A stretch of 64,000 bases of DNA from J005 sp964613235 (GCA_964613235.1 CAZTGM010000001.1:23159-87158); one strand, 5' to 3'. Shown: positions 53,851 to 63,760, counted from the stretch's first letter. Notes: generated by a model not told the origin, from the letters alone. Made by a program: numbers and translations.

Positions 53851-54194
53851 CCGCCAAGATATTGCAACAGCAACAGGCTACTGCCTCCACCGAACATCAG
53901 AGTAAACGCTCGCAGCCACGGCTGCTCGGCAATCGGCTTGAAAGCTCCTTCATGAATCGGCTCTATCTGCTCTTTACAAAAAGCCAGTGAATCTTCCTTA
54001 TTTGTACCATATGTGCTCCGTTTGTTCACACCAAACACCATTTTTGTTTCCACCACGCGAATGTGCTCAAGGATACATTCCCTGAATTCCAGCGCCCGCC
54101 GCCGCAAAAGAATGGCCACGGAAAAAGCGATCAGACCATTCACACCCGCCACCAACACCAACGCGTAAGCTTCCCCAAATAGTAGACAGTTCAT
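53847..54194 (-). CDS. Small membrane protein with IS-derived start
   Basis: 115 residues: hydrophobic segment near residues 10-30, then a charged stretch (RRRALEFRECILEHIRVVETK), and a hydrophobic C-terminus. No family recognised. The first ten codons (MNCLLFGEAY) and most of the eleventh lie within the end of the insertion element at 54163-54590, so the original 5' end has been replaced. Joining the two flanks without the element would give ATG-GGA-GAG running into the same frame. Whether it is still expressed is unknown. Confidence 0.55.
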   Translation of the reverse strand: MNCLLFGEAYALVLVAGVNGLIAFSVAILLRRRALEFRECILEHIRVVETKMVFGVNKRSTYGTNKEDSLAFCKEQIEPIHEGAFKPIAEQPWLRAFTLMFGGGSSLLLLQYLGG

Positions 54195-54590
54195 AAGTAG
54201 AGTTTTCTGGCAGACTTGAGCCAGGAGACGAGGAATGCAGAAGAGTAGATTTAGCGAGACACAGATTGTGTCAATTTTGAAGCAGGGCGATGCTGGGATG
54301 TCGGTAAAAGTTTATGCCGCCAACATGGCATCAGCCAGGCGACCTATTACAAGTGGAAAGTCAAAGTATGGTGGTATGGAAGCATCCGACCTGAAACGAA
54401 TCAAGGCTGGAGGCGGAGAATGCCAGGCTCAAGCGCATGTATGCCGATCTGGCGCTTGAGAATACGGCGATGAAATCTGATCTCAAAAAAACTGTAGGGC
54501 CGACTGCGAAGCGTGACTCCATTGGAAGTCCGGCAAAACTACGCCAGAAACTCTACTTTTAATTTGTCGCCTTGACAGGGAAGCTTACGC
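54163..54590 (+). mobile_element. Miniature IS3-family derivative (428 bp)
   Basis: Each end has the outer repeat GCGTAAGCTTCCC (inverted at 54578-54590), then 19 unrelated bases, then an inner repeat AAGTAGAGTTTCTGGC-like block (left copy with one extra T), at the same distance on both sides. Inside are a decayed IS3 orfA start and, near the right end, what reads like the last codons of orfB (SPAKLRQKLYF). The middle of the transposase is missing. No target duplication is visible. It can only have moved with help from a full-size copy. Confidence 0.7.
54235..54510 (+). pseudogene. IS3-family orfA remnant
   Basis: The ATG opens MQKSRFSETQIVSILKQGDA, the HTH start of IS3 OrfA. A lost base after GTAAAAG, an extra A at AAAGTATGG and two lost bases at AAGGCTGG shift the frame. 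Stitched together, the three frames read CRQHGISQATYYKWK, KYGGMEASDLKRIK and ENARLKRMYADLALENTAMK, the full OrfA order with its leucine-zipper end. Confidence 0.75.
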
Positions 54591-54684
54591 TCTCCCATTA
54601 ACCCCATACCGGAGCCATGACTCCAGTATAGTATACTTTTCAATGGGTTGAGTTCAGATCGATGCAGCGCCCAGACTAAAAGCT
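54591..54684. other. Gap between the IS remnant and purB
   Basis: No gene seen. On the minus strand it has a TATACT-containing stretch and an ATGGGAGA just before the element, which may be the original promoter and start codon of the 53847 gene. Confidence 0.4.
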
Positions 54685-56052
54685 TCAGATTCCCCTTGCC
54701 TGCCCGGCGGCATTACCAATATAGCTGCCCGGCGTCATGGCCAGCAACTGCTCTTTTGCCTCTGCCGGAATATCCAGCTCCAGCACAAACTCGCGCAATG
54801 CTTCCGGCGTAATCCCCTTACCACGCGTCAGCGCCTTCATCTGCTCATACGGATTGGGCAGACCATACCGCCGCATGACCGTCTGCACGGCCTCGCCGAG
54901 CACTTCCCAGGTCGCTTCGAGATCGGCATACAGTCGCTGCGGATTGATTTCCAGCTTGCCCAACCCTTTCATGGCCGAGGCATAGGCCAGCACCGAATAG
55001 CCAAAGCCCACGCCAAGATTGCGCAGCACTGTCGAATCGGTCAGATCACGCTGCCAGCGCGATATCGGCAACTTGCCGGCCAGATGTTGCAGCACTGCAT
55101 TGGCCAGGCCCAGATTACCTTCAGCATTCTCGAAATCGATCGGATTAACCTTGTGCGGCATCGTTGAAGAACCGACTTCACCGGCCACGACCTTCTGTTT
55201 GAAATAACCGAGCGAGATATAGCCCCAGATATCACGGCAGAAATCGATCAGAACCGTATTGAAGCGAGCCACCGCCTCATTAAATTCAGCGATATAATCG
55301 TGCGGCTCGATCTGAATCGTGTACGGATTCCAGACCAGCCCCAGCGATTCCACAAAGGATCGGGCAATCTCCGGCCAATCCAGTTCCGGATAAGCCGCCA
55401 GATGCGCATTGTAATTACCGACAGCCCCGTTGATCTTGCCCAGGATCTCGACATCCGCCAGTTGTCTACGCTGACGACGCATGCGATAGGCCACATTGGC
55501 CCATTCCTTGCCCATCGTTGTCGGGCTGGCCGGCTGACCATGCGTGCGTGACAATAATGGCTGCTCCGCGTAGGCATGTGCACCATCCACCACGGCCCCG
55601 ATCAGTGCATCCATTTCCGCCAGCAATATCTCATCACGTGCCTGTTTGAGCATCAGCGCATAGGACAGATTATTGATATCTTCCGATGTGCAGGCGAAGT
55701 GGAAAAACTCGGCCACGCCAGCAATCTCCGCCTCTCCCGCCACCTGTTCTTTCAGGTAATACTCCACGGCCTTCACATCATGATTGGTCGTCGCCTCGAT
55801 TTCCTTGACCTTTGCTGCTGCAGCTTCGTCAAACTGTTCGACAATTGTATCAAGAAACGCATTCGCCTGTGCAGAGAATGCCGGCACTTCAACAATGCCT
55901 TCATGCGCAGCCAGCATCTGCAGCCAGCGAACCTCGACCGTGACACGTGCGCGAATCAGACCGTATTCACTGAAAATCGGACGTAATGACGACACCTTGC
56001 CGTCATAGCGTCCATCCAGTGGCGAAAGTGCTGTCAGCGTTGAAAGAGACAT
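54685..56052 (-). CDS. purB: Adenylosuccinate lyase
   Basis: 455 residues, the E. coli-type subfamily. MSLSTLTALSPLDGRYDGKV begins it, FFHFACTSEDINNL and LSRTHGQPASPTTMGKE carry catalytic residues, and GSSTMPHKVNPIDFENAEGN is the superfamily signature. It acts twice in purine synthesis. GAGG lies about 8 nt before the ATG. Confidence 0.96.
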   Translation of the reverse strand: MSLSTLTALSPLDGRYDGKVSSLRPIFSEYGLIRARVTVEVRWLQMLAAHEGIVEVPAFSAQANAFLDTIVEQFDEAAAAKVKEIEATTNHDVKAVEYYLKEQVAGEAEIAGVAEFFHFACTSEDINNLSYALMLKQARDEILLAEMDALIGAVVDGAHAYAEQPLLSRTHGQPASPTTMGKEWANVAYRMRRQRRQLADVEILGKINGAVGNYNAHLAAYPELDWPEIARSFVESLGLVWNPYTIQIEPHDYIAEFNEAVARFNTVLIDFCRDIWGYISLGYFKQKVVAGEVGSSTMPHKVNPIDFENAEGNLGLANAVLQHLAGKLPISRWQRDLTDSTVLRNLGVGFGYSVLAYASAMKGLGKLEINPQRLYADLEATWEVLGEAVQTVMRRYGLPNPYEQMKALTRGKGITPEALREFVLELDIPAEAKEQLLAMTPGSYIGNAAGQARGI

Positions 56053-56122
56053 AACGGTTACCTCGAACGATTAATGGGGCGCAAATTTACACGATTTGCC
56101 CATGCTGCGCAGCAAGCAAACA

Positions 56123-58717
56123 TCAGGGTGATGATACTTCATGCCAGGCCGGCCTCGGCCAGCGACCGTCGATATGAATTGTCCGTTTGCCCCAATGCAG
56201 CTGGCCACGCAGCAAATAGTTGCTATCCATACTCACCGCGCCGGTAAAATGATCCGTTTTCGTTTCCACAATCAACCTGTCTGCCTGCAATATCCCTTGC
56301 TTTAACTGCAAGCGCATGGCGAACTTACGGAACGGCCAGCGATGATCCGCCTCCTGCCAGATACCTTCGTATAACGCCATATCGCCTTTGACATCCATAT
56401 CTAGCATACGTTTTGCCGGCCAGTAACCGGCCAGTGTCAAATTCGTCGCAAGACGCCCCTGCAAATTAACACCCAGCCATTGCTGCAAGGCAGGCAGTTT
56501 TTCCAGTGCCAGTGCTGAAACATGCAAATCTCCGCTGAGTTTCACCTGCTGATCCTCGCGCTGCAATGCCATACCATGCGATGTCACTTCAGCTTCTGCC
56601 AGCCTCGCCTTCCAGTCTCGCAATTGCAGCACACCTTGCTGCAAGCGATACTGTCCCTGTAAGGCATGCCATGATACTTGTCCCCATTGCACCTGCAGAC
56701 CGGCAATCGTGCCACGCACCGCCAGCTTCTCATCCAGATGCGGTATATCCCCGACACTGTCCCAATCAAGATATCCGCCCAGCACATGAATCGTGCCTGT
56801 TCCCTGCAATACATGGTATTGGCCGGCCAGGTTGACCTGTCCCTTTTGCAACTTCATAAACACATGCTCGGAAGACAGCACACCTTTTCGTGCATGCATA
56901 TGCCCATCCAGTTGCCAGTTCTCCGTGCCAAAAGCATGCAGATCAAGATCACCGGAAAGTTTGCCCAGCCAGCCAGACAGGGATATATCACCCTGACTGG
57001 ATGCGGTAAAGTCACCAATCACGCGACCACGAAACGCAATGCCATCAGTGCCGATCAGATGCAGGCCGACTTCTTCAAGCTGTGCAAAATCCAGCGCACC
57101 CTGTTGTACCTTAAGCTGCTGCTCCTGCGCATCTCGTTGCCACAATAACGATTGCACACCGGAACCACCAAAACGACACTCTCGCATGGTTAAGGTATCG
57201 CGTTCGGGCTGACGCTTCAGTGTCAATGAACACTGCGCCTGCATACGCGCCGGTTTTCGCGTAATCGATGCATAATCAATGCGTGCCGCTGTTGCATCAA
57301 AATTCATGCCGATGGAATACTGCTCACCGTTCTGCTCCAATGTCACCGCGCCCTGTACCCGACCCTCACCAGCGACATCCGGCGCCTCATCCAGTGAAGC
57401 CAGCACCAGATTAGCCAGAGGCACCCAAATGGCATCAATGCCCTGCGTGCTGGCCTCTCCTTTCAAACCCTGCTGTGGATCGTATTCCGCCGACAACATC
57501 AGATGATCCGTGGCCCCGGGGCGACCAAGCACAGCATGGTTTATCTTCCAGTGCATACCCGTTCCCGTGAAGTCTGTAATATCCATCTGCATCTCGGGCA
57601 GGGCAATGGTATTGCTGCCAAAATGGAACAGCGGTTTTTTCAGCCGTACGGTTCCCTGCCCTGACCATTGATTCTGCTGCCAGCGAATCACCGAATTCAT
57701 CGTCATTTCACCATCAATATGCACCGGCTCCACGGCCTGTTCCGCCCATACCAGCTTCAATGCATTTAACGGAAGTTTTTTGCCTTGCATCCTTGTTTCG
57801 CAGGCCTGTTGCTGGCACCAGCCATCAATGGCAATCACGGCTCCGGCATCAAAATGCACGAATGCATCGCGCCAGATCAGCAATGTTTCTTCCGGGTGCT
57901 CCACTTTGCCGCGAAACTTGACCAATTGCTCATCACCACGCTGGATTTTCCCTTCACCAAAAAGTGTCCATGCATGTCTGGATGTCAGATTAAAGGTTGC
58001 CGAGCCACTGAACTGTTCGTGACCGGTTAATTGTTCGGCAAGCGTTACCGGCAAAAACTCGGCATACGGTGCCAGCAAAACCTGTTCGATCTTGAACTTA
58101 CCAAAACTTCTGACCACCTCACCCTGCCGGAATGTCAGCCGACCATAGGAACGTACCAGATGATTCTCAATCATGGTCTGGAACTCCCATGAGGCATCCC
58201 GATTTCTACCGATATCGCGCACATCCAGCGTGAAATCATCCAGCCAGGTATGCGCATCCAACACCAGCCTGCCATGGCTGATTTCCACCCGCTGGAATGG
58301 AATATGAGCAAGCTGCATCCACAGTTCGTCATTGCCCTGCATTGCAGGCAAGCGAAATGTCACCTCATTGAAATGAATGGAACCCAACTCGAGTTTGCCG
58401 AACAGAAACGGCATCAGGTTTGCATGTACCAGCACATGTTCAGCCTCGACCTGTACACTACCACGCCGCATGGCAACCCCATCCAGACGCACGCCCGGCT
58501 CGGGGAACAGGGTTAGCGTCACGGCTTTCGCTGCCATATCCACCCCGATATTCTGTGCGGCCCGGACCATCATGGCCTGCACATCCAATTGCTGCAGCCG
58601 ATAGTTCGCCACAGTGAATACCAAAGCGAACAGCAAAACTGCAAGCAACAGATAACGACGCATCAGCAGCTTGTCACGATGGCGGATATCCGGCGCACAA
58701 GGCACGAACGAACGCAT
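56123..58717 (-). CDS. AsmA-like envelope protein
   Basis: 864 residues: one N-terminal membrane helix (about 20-38), then a long, beta-rich region. The N-terminal AsmA pattern TLTLFPEPGVRLDGVAMRRG is clear. Later strands repeat in the way of bridge-like lipid transfer proteins, and the C-terminal part resembles AsmA-C. Such proteins span the periplasm and move phospholipids or affect outer-membrane assembly. It may share a transcript with gatB, 21 bp upstream. Start choice (58717, or the ATG at 58663) is uncertain. Confidence 0.8.
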   Translation of the reverse strand: MRSFVPCAPDIRHRDKLLMRRYLLLAVLLFALVFTVANYRLQQLDVQAMMVRAAQNIGVDMAAKAVTLTLFPEPGVRLDGVAMRRGSVQVEAEHVLVHANLMPFLFGKLELGSIHFNEVTFRLPAMQGNDELWMQLAHIPFQRVEISHGRLVLDAHTWLDDFTLDVRDIGRNRDASWEFQTMIENHLVRSYGRLTFRQGEVVRSFGKFKIEQVLLAPYAEFLPVTLAEQLTGHEQFSGSATFNLTSRHAWTLFGEGKIQRGDEQLVKFRGKVEHPEETLLIWRDAFVHFDAGAVIAIDGWCQQQACETRMQGKKLPLNALKLVWAEQAVEPVHIDGEMTMNSVIRWQQNQWSGQGTVRLKKPLFHFGSNTIALPEMQMDITDFTGTGMHWKINHAVLGRPGATDHLMLSAEYDPQQGLKGEASTQGIDAIWVPLANLVLASLDEAPDVAGEGRVQGAVTLEQNGEQYSIGMNFDATAARIDYASITRKPARMQAQCSLTLKRQPERDTLTMRECRFGGSGVQSLLWQRDAQEQQLKVQQGALDFAQLEEVGLHLIGTDGIAFRGRVIGDFTASSQGDISLSGWLGKLSGDLDLHAFGTENWQLDGHMHARKGVLSSEHVFMKLQKGQVNLAGQYHVLQGTGTIHVLGGYLDWDSVGDIPHLDEKLAVRGTIAGLQVQWGQVSWHALQGQYRLQQGVLQLRDWKARLAEAEVTSHGMALQREDQQVKLSGDLHVSALALEKLPALQQWLGVNLQGRLATNLTLAGYWPAKRMLDMDVKGDMALYEGIWQEADHRWPFRKFAMRLQLKQGILQADRLIVETKTDHFTGAVSMDSNYLLRGQLHWGKRTIHIDGRWPRPAWHEVSSP

Positions 58718-58738
58718 TCATGCCATATGCGCACCATC

Positions 58739-60169
58739 TCAACCGTCCAGCAATGCTTTCAGCCGCTGATTAACCAATGCCGGGTTAGCCTGCCCTTTCG
58801 AGGCTTTCATGACCTGACCGACAAAGAAGCCAAACAGCTTGTCCCGTCCGGCACGGTACTGCTCCAGTTGTTGCGGGTTCGCCTCGAACACCTGCAAAAT
58901 CATCGTATCAATGGCTCCCGTATCACTGACCTGCTTCAGCCCTTTGGACTCGATAATGACATCGGCATCGTCACCACTTGCCACCATATCGCTTAATACT
59001 TCCTTAGCGATCTTGCCGGAAATTGTGCCGTCCTCGATACGATCAAGCAGCCCGGCAAATTGTCTTGCGCTGATTGGTGAATCGTCGATATCGCGTCCAA
59101 CCTCTTTCAGGCGCCCGAGCAGCTCATTGGCCAGCCAGTTGGCACAACGTTTCGGATCGGACGGATGCGCCGCCACCAGCGCTTCATACCAGCCGGCCAG
59201 TTCACGGGTCTGACTGAGCACATCGGCATCATAGGGCGACAGACCATATTCGCTTTCGAAACGCTGGCGCAACTGCCCTGGCAATTCCGGCATGCCATCG
59301 CGTATGGCATCGACCTGTTGCTTCGAAATACGCAATGGCGGCAAATCGGGCTCCGGAAAATAGCGGTAATCATGTGCCTCTTCCTTACTGCGCATCGAAC
59401 GGCTTTCGCCCTTCACCGAATCATACAGACGCGTCTCCTGCACGACCGTGCCACCATCCTCGATCAGTTCGATCTGGCGATTGGCCTCGTATTCGATAGC
59501 CTGCTTGATGAAACGAAAAGAATTAAGGTTTTTCAGCTCGGCGCGCGTGCCCAGCGGTTCGCCGCGACGACGCACGGACACATTGGCATCACAGCGGAAC
59601 TGTCCTTTCTCCATATCCGCGCCGGAAACATCGAGAAAGCGTACCAACTGATGCAGTTGCTTCAGATAGGCAACGGCCTCATCGGCCGAACGCATGTCCG
59701 GCTCGGAGACAATCTCCATCAGCGGGATCCCCGAACGATTCAGATCAATGTGCGACACGCCATCCAGACCTTCATGCAGCGACTTGCCGGCATCCTCTTC
59801 CATATGAATACGCGTGATACCGATGCGTTTTTCACCATCAGGGGTCGGAATATCCAGATAACCATGTTCCACCAGCGGCACAGCGAACTGGCTGATCTGA
59901 TAGCCTTTGGGTAGATCAGGATAGAAATAGTTCTTGCGATCGAATTTCGATTCCAGATTGATCTGCGCATTGATGGCCAGGCCGGTGAGTACAGTCTTGC
60001 TCACAGCCTCGCTGTTCAACACCGGAAGCTGACCGGGCATGCCCAGGCAAACCGGACAGGTCTGCGTATTCGGCTCGGCGCCAAAATCAGTGGAACAACC
60101 GCAAAACGCCTTGGTTTTGGTATTAATCTGGACGTGTACTTCCAGGCCGATAACAACTTCCCAGCTCAT
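58739..60169 (-). CDS. gatB: Asp/Glu-tRNA amidotransferase subunit B
   Basis: 476 residues. WEVVIGLEVHVQINTKTKAFCGC starts it with zinc ligands, LPKGYQISQFAVPLVEHG is family-specific, and the C-terminal YqeY-like tail binds tRNA. GatCAB amidates Glu-tRNA(Gln) and/or Asp-tRNA(Asn). It overlaps gatA by one base. Confidence 0.96.
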   Translation of the reverse strand: MSWEVVIGLEVHVQINTKTKAFCGCSTDFGAEPNTQTCPVCLGMPGQLPVLNSEAVSKTVLTGLAINAQINLESKFDRKNYFYPDLPKGYQISQFAVPLVEHGYLDIPTPDGEKRIGITRIHMEEDAGKSLHEGLDGVSHIDLNRSGIPLMEIVSEPDMRSADEAVAYLKQLHQLVRFLDVSGADMEKGQFRCDANVSVRRRGEPLGTRAELKNLNSFRFIKQAIEYEANRQIELIEDGGTVVQETRLYDSVKGESRSMRSKEEAHDYRYFPEPDLPPLRISKQQVDAIRDGMPELPGQLRQRFESEYGLSPYDADVLSQTRELAGWYEALVAAHPSDPKRCANWLANELLGRLKEVGRDIDDSPISARQFAGLLDRIEDGTISGKIAKEVLSDMVASGDDADVIIESKGLKQVSDTGAIDTMILQVFEANPQQLEQYRAGRDKLFGFFVGQVMKASKGQANPALVNQRLKALLDG

Positions 60170-61632
60170 CAGTTCCCTCCCGTGGCCGGCGTCTGCGACA
60201 ACCAGTCTGTCGCCGCTTCATAGGCGCTAGCCGCAGCCAGGATGCGATCTTCCTGCCAGGCCGGCGCAATCCATTGCAGGCCAACCGGCAAGCCATCGGC
60301 AAAGCCGCAGGGTTGCGATAGCCCCGGCAGACCGGCCAGATTCAATGCAATCGTAAACACATCAGCTAGATACATAGTCAGTGGATCATCCGTTTTCTCG
60401 CCGATGCGGAATGCTGTGACCGGTGAGGTCGGCGTCAGCAATACATCTACCTGCTCAAAGGCACGGATGAAATCCTGCCGAATCAACGTGCGTACCTGCT
60501 GCGCTTTCAGATAATAGGCATCATAATAACCGGAGGAGAGGGCAAACGAGCCGGTCAGGATACGTCGTTTGACTTCCGCACCGAAGCCCTCGTCGCGCGT
60601 ACGCGTATACATGTCCAGCAAATCCTCCGGCGCATCGCAGCGATGGCCAAAACGCACGCCATCATAACGCGACAGGTTGGCCGAGGCCTCCGACGGCGCA
60701 ATAACATAATAGGCTGCGACAGCCGCCGAGGTATGCGGCAGCGATACATCGACGATTTCCGCACCCAGTTCACGACAGGTTTCAATAGCCGCCTCCACAG
60801 CCTGCAATACACCGGCATCCATACCGTCGATGAAATATTCTTTCGGCCGGCCAATCTTCAGCCCCTTCATCTCGCGGGCAGTACATGCTCCCAGCCAGTC
60901 GATCTCGCGCGCATCGGCCACGCTGGTGGCATCGCCGGAATCATGGCCACACATCACCGACGCCAGCAGGGCCGCATCTTCCACGCTGCGCGTCATCGGG
61001 CCTGCCTGATCCAGCGATGAGGCAAAGGCGATGATGCCGCGCCGCGATACGCGTCCATACGTCGGCTTCATGCCGGTAATACCGCACAGACTGGCCGGCT
61101 GGCGGATGGAGCCGCCGGTATCCGTCCCCAGGGCCGCCGGCGCCATGCCTGCGGCCACGGCACAGGCCGAACCGCCGGATGAGCCGCCCGGAATACGTGC
61201 CGTATCCCATGGATTACGACACGGGCCAAAGGCAGACGTCTCATTGGATGAGCCCATGGCAAATTCATCCATATTTGTCTTGCCGAACAACACGGCACCA
61301 GCCTCTTTCAGGCGAGTGATGACATGCGCATCGTATGGTGCTCGATAGCCCTGCAGGATGTTCGAGCAGCATTGTGTCGGCCCGTCCTGCGTGCAGAAAA
61401 TATCCTTCACTGCAATCGGCAATCCTTCCAGCGGGCGCGCACCATGAGCGGCACGGTGGGCATCCGAAGCCGCCGCTTGCTCCAGCACCTCATTGGCATC
61501 GATATGCACAAAGGCATTGAGTTCGCCATTCAGGACCTCCACGCGTTGCAGGTAACGCTCAGCCAGCGAGCGCGCTGTCTGCTCGCCGGATTCAAGTTGT
61601 TTGCGAAGCTCGCTTAAAGTTGTAAACACCAT
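60169..61632 (-). CDS. gatA: Asp/Glu-tRNA amidotransferase subunit A
   Basis: 487 residues. The amidase triad is visible: Lys76 in AVKDIFC, the Ser151/Ser152 pair in PGGSSGGSA and Ser175 in DTGGSIRQPA. It hydrolyses glutamine to supply ammonia. Coupled to gatC by a TAATG overlap. Confidence 0.96.
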   Translation of the reverse strand: MVFTTLSELRKQLESGEQTARSLAERYLQRVEVLNGELNAFVHIDANEVLEQAAASDAHRAAHGARPLEGLPIAVKDIFCTQDGPTQCCSNILQGYRAPYDAHVITRLKEAGAVLFGKTNMDEFAMGSSNETSAFGPCRNPWDTARIPGGSSGGSACAVAAGMAPAALGTDTGGSIRQPASLCGITGMKPTYGRVSRRGIIAFASSLDQAGPMTRSVEDAALLASVMCGHDSGDATSVADAREIDWLGACTAREMKGLKIGRPKEYFIDGMDAGVLQAVEAAIETCRELGAEIVDVSLPHTSAAVAAYYVIAPSEASANLSRYDGVRFGHRCDAPEDLLDMYTRTRDEGFGAEVKRRILTGSFALSSGYYDAYYLKAQQVRTLIRQDFIRAFEQVDVLLTPTSPVTAFRIGEKTDDPLTMYLADVFTIALNLAGLPGLSQPCGFADGLPVGLQWIAPAWQEDRILAAASAYEAATDWLSQTPATGGN

Positions 61633-61910
61633 TATTCAATCACCTTGGGAACAATATAAAGGCCGGACTCGGTGGCCGGTGCCGGCTGCTGCAATGCCTC
61701 ACGCCGGTTGGCATTGCTGACGATATCGGCCCGCAGCGGCATGGCGACATCATGCGGGTGCGCCGTCGGCGGCACGCCCTCGGTATCAATCTCGGACAGC
61801 TGATCGATATAGCCGACGATCTGTTCAAGCTGTGGCCCCAGTTTGGCGGCTTCTTCATCCGTCAAGCGAATGCGTGCCAGCATGGCTACTTTTTGCACAT
61901 CAATATTCAT
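61632..61910 (-). CDS. gatC: Asp/Glu-tRNA amidotransferase subunit C
   Basis: 92 residues. VQKVAMLARIRLTDEEAAKLG and YIDQLSEIDTEGVPPTAHP match GatC, ending VPKVIE. AGGTGG precedes the ATG at 61910. It heads gatC-gatA-gatB-asmA. Confidence 0.94.
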   Translation of the reverse strand: MNIDVQKVAMLARIRLTDEEAAKLGPQLEQIVGYIDQLSEIDTEGVPPTAHPHDVAMPLRADIVSNANRREALQQPAPATESGLYIVPKVIE

Positions 61911-62105
61911 GGATATCCACCTGCTGCGCCTGTTACGATACTGTAACGGCACCATATTCGAAGTGCGCGCAAGGATAGCCCATTGACCGCCATTGCTCCA
62001 TATCCGCATCGCCATGCCGCCAGTCCAATGAAATGCCAGCGCACTGGCGCAATGCATCATAGACCTCTATAATAGAGACATGTCCTTTCAGACAAGGAGA
62101 TTCAG
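61911..62105. promoter_or_regulatory. Divergent control region, gatC / 62106 gene
   Basis: No gene seen. On the plus strand TATAAT (62068-62073) lies 32 nt before the ATG at 62106, with no good -35, and GGAG precedes that ATG. The gatC promoter was not identified. Confidence 0.4.
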
Positions 62106-62510
62106 ATGAAAGATTTCGCCAAAGGCATCGATGGTTCGCGCACAACACTGGGTAGCAGACACCTGGAAACGGTATTATGCGAAGGCCTGTACCGTGACAA
62201 TCCGGATCTGGAGCGCCTGGGCATGCTTGTTCTCGATGAAAATGAGCGCCTGACCTTCTACCGTACCGAAAACGGCATCGTCATTGATATCCATCCTGAA
62301 AACCGGCACCTGATTCTCGGCACCAGCAATTTCGGCGACCCGATTAAAAAAGTGGTCTGGTTCTGCATTGCCCGCGAAGTGGCCCAGGTTCTGGGCGGCA
62401 GCTTCATGCAGGGTCGCTTCCTGCCCGGCGCTGGCCTGCGCGAAAAAAGCAAAGACCTGATCACCGCCTTTGTCCGCCACACCACACAGCTGACAGCGCC
62501 CGAAGCATAA
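62106..62510 (+). CDS. Hypothetical protein
   Basis: 134 residues, soluble. Segments such as LGMLVLDENERLTFYRTENG, ILGTSNFGDPIKKVVWFC and GRFLPGAGLREKSKDLITAF suggest a compact alpha/beta protein. I do not recognise the family. The ribosome site (AAGGAG at 6 nt) and promoter position support a real gene. It stands 89 bp before the HPP gene. Confidence 0.8.
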   Translation: MKDFAKGIDGSRTTLGSRHLETVLCEGLYRDNPDLERLGMLVLDENERLTFYRTENGIVIDIHPENRHLILGTSNFGDPIKKVVWFCIAREVAQVLGGSFMQGRFLPGAGLREKSKDLITAFVRHTTQLTAPEA

Positions 62511-62599
62511 TACAACCAGCTACGCTCCGGAGTGTTTGTCAGCCTGACACACTGGACGCGCCTTTACTCCGGCTGTTTCTTCGTAAAGAATCACTGACC

Positions 62600-63760
62600 A
62601 TGCGTCTTTCCGAGCGAATCAGAAACGCTCTGGCTGCAAGCCAGTCTCAGGATGAAATGCTCATCTCCTCACTGGGAGCCATAGCTGGCATCACGCTGGT
62701 GGCCTGGGCCAGTTACCATCTGGTCGGCATCACAGGGCTCCCCTATATCGTGGCCTCCATGGGCGCAGCCGCCGTACTGCTGTATGCCGCACCGCACAGC
62801 CCGCTAACTCGCCCATGGTCGTTTGTCGGCGGGCACCTGATTTCAGCCCTGGTCGGTGTCAGTTGCGCCCAGTGGATTCCCGATCCGTTCATCGCCGCCG
62901 GTCTCGCTGTCGGCCTGGCCATCTATGCCATGCATCAGCTCAACTGCCTGCACCCACCCGGTGGCGCGGCAGCCCTCGTGGCAGTCATTGGCGGCGAACC
63001 CATCCACTCACTGGGCTATCTCTATGTGTTGATGCCGGTCGGGCTGAATGTATTGATTCTTGGCGCAGCCGTCTGGTTGACGCGCTGGGTCATCGCCCAA
63101 CGAAAAAAACCGGAACGCTTCATGCCCGTGCCGGATGAACATGCCGTACACGATCTACCCAGTCCGGTACCGTTCTCCGCAGAGGACCTGCACAGTGCAC
63201 TGCAGGAAATCGACACCTATATCGATGTCACCATTGAAGACCTGCAGGATATTTATACCCGGGCCACCGCCTTTGCGCACCGACGCAATCTGCAGGACAT
63301 AACCTGCCGGGATATGATGACCCATGCTGTCATCAGCATGGAATTCGGCGATCATCTGCAAGATGCCTGGCAACTGATGCAACAGCATCGCATCAAAAGC
63401 CTGCCGGTTGTCAATCGAGTGCGGCGCGTCATTGGCATCATCACCCTCAGCGATTTCATCCGGGCCGCCGCCAGCTTCCCCGGAGAAACGCTTGAGGAGC
63501 GCCTGAAAGCACTGATCAAACCAACGCCCGGCATCAGCTCGGATAAACCCGAAGTCGTCGGCCAGCTGATGACCACATCCGTCACCACGCTGCCCGAAGA
63601 TGCTCCGCTGGCTGATGCGCTGACCATCTTCACTGCGCAGGGCATCAGCCATATTCCGATCCTGAACAATGAACAACGCCTGTGCGGCATGCTCTCCCGC
63701 ACCGATGTCGCCACATTCCTGCGCGCTCCCGTCACGCAAGCAGAAGCCAGGTCCGCTTAA
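62600..63760 (+). CDS. HPP family membrane protein with CBS domains
   Basis: 386 residues. Four helices form the HPP domain with its namesake motif in CLHPPGGAAALVAVIGG. A linker leads to two CBS domains (DMMTHAVISMEFGDHLQDAW, VGQLMTTSVTTLPEDAPLAD). HPP proteins have been tied to nitrite transport in plants and cyanobacteria; CBS pairs sense adenine nucleotides. The transported substrate here is not known. Confidence 0.9.
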   Translation: MRLSERIRNALAASQSQDEMLISSLGAIAGITLVAWASYHLVGITGLPYIVASMGAAAVLLYAAPHSPLTRPWSFVGGHLISALVGVSCAQWIPDPFIAAGLAVGLAIYAMHQLNCLHPPGGAAALVAVIGGEPIHSLGYLYVLMPVGLNVLILGAAVWLTRWVIAQRKKPERFMPVPDEHAVHDLPSPVPFSAEDLHSALQEIDTYIDVTIEDLQDIYTRATAFAHRRNLQDITCRDMMTHAVISMEFGDHLQDAWQLMQQHRIKSLPVVNRVRRVIGIITLSDFIRAAASFPGETLEERLKALIKPTPGISSDKPEVVGQLMTTSVTTLPEDAPLADALTIFTAQGISHIPILNNEQRLCGMLSRTDVATFLRAPVTQAEARSA

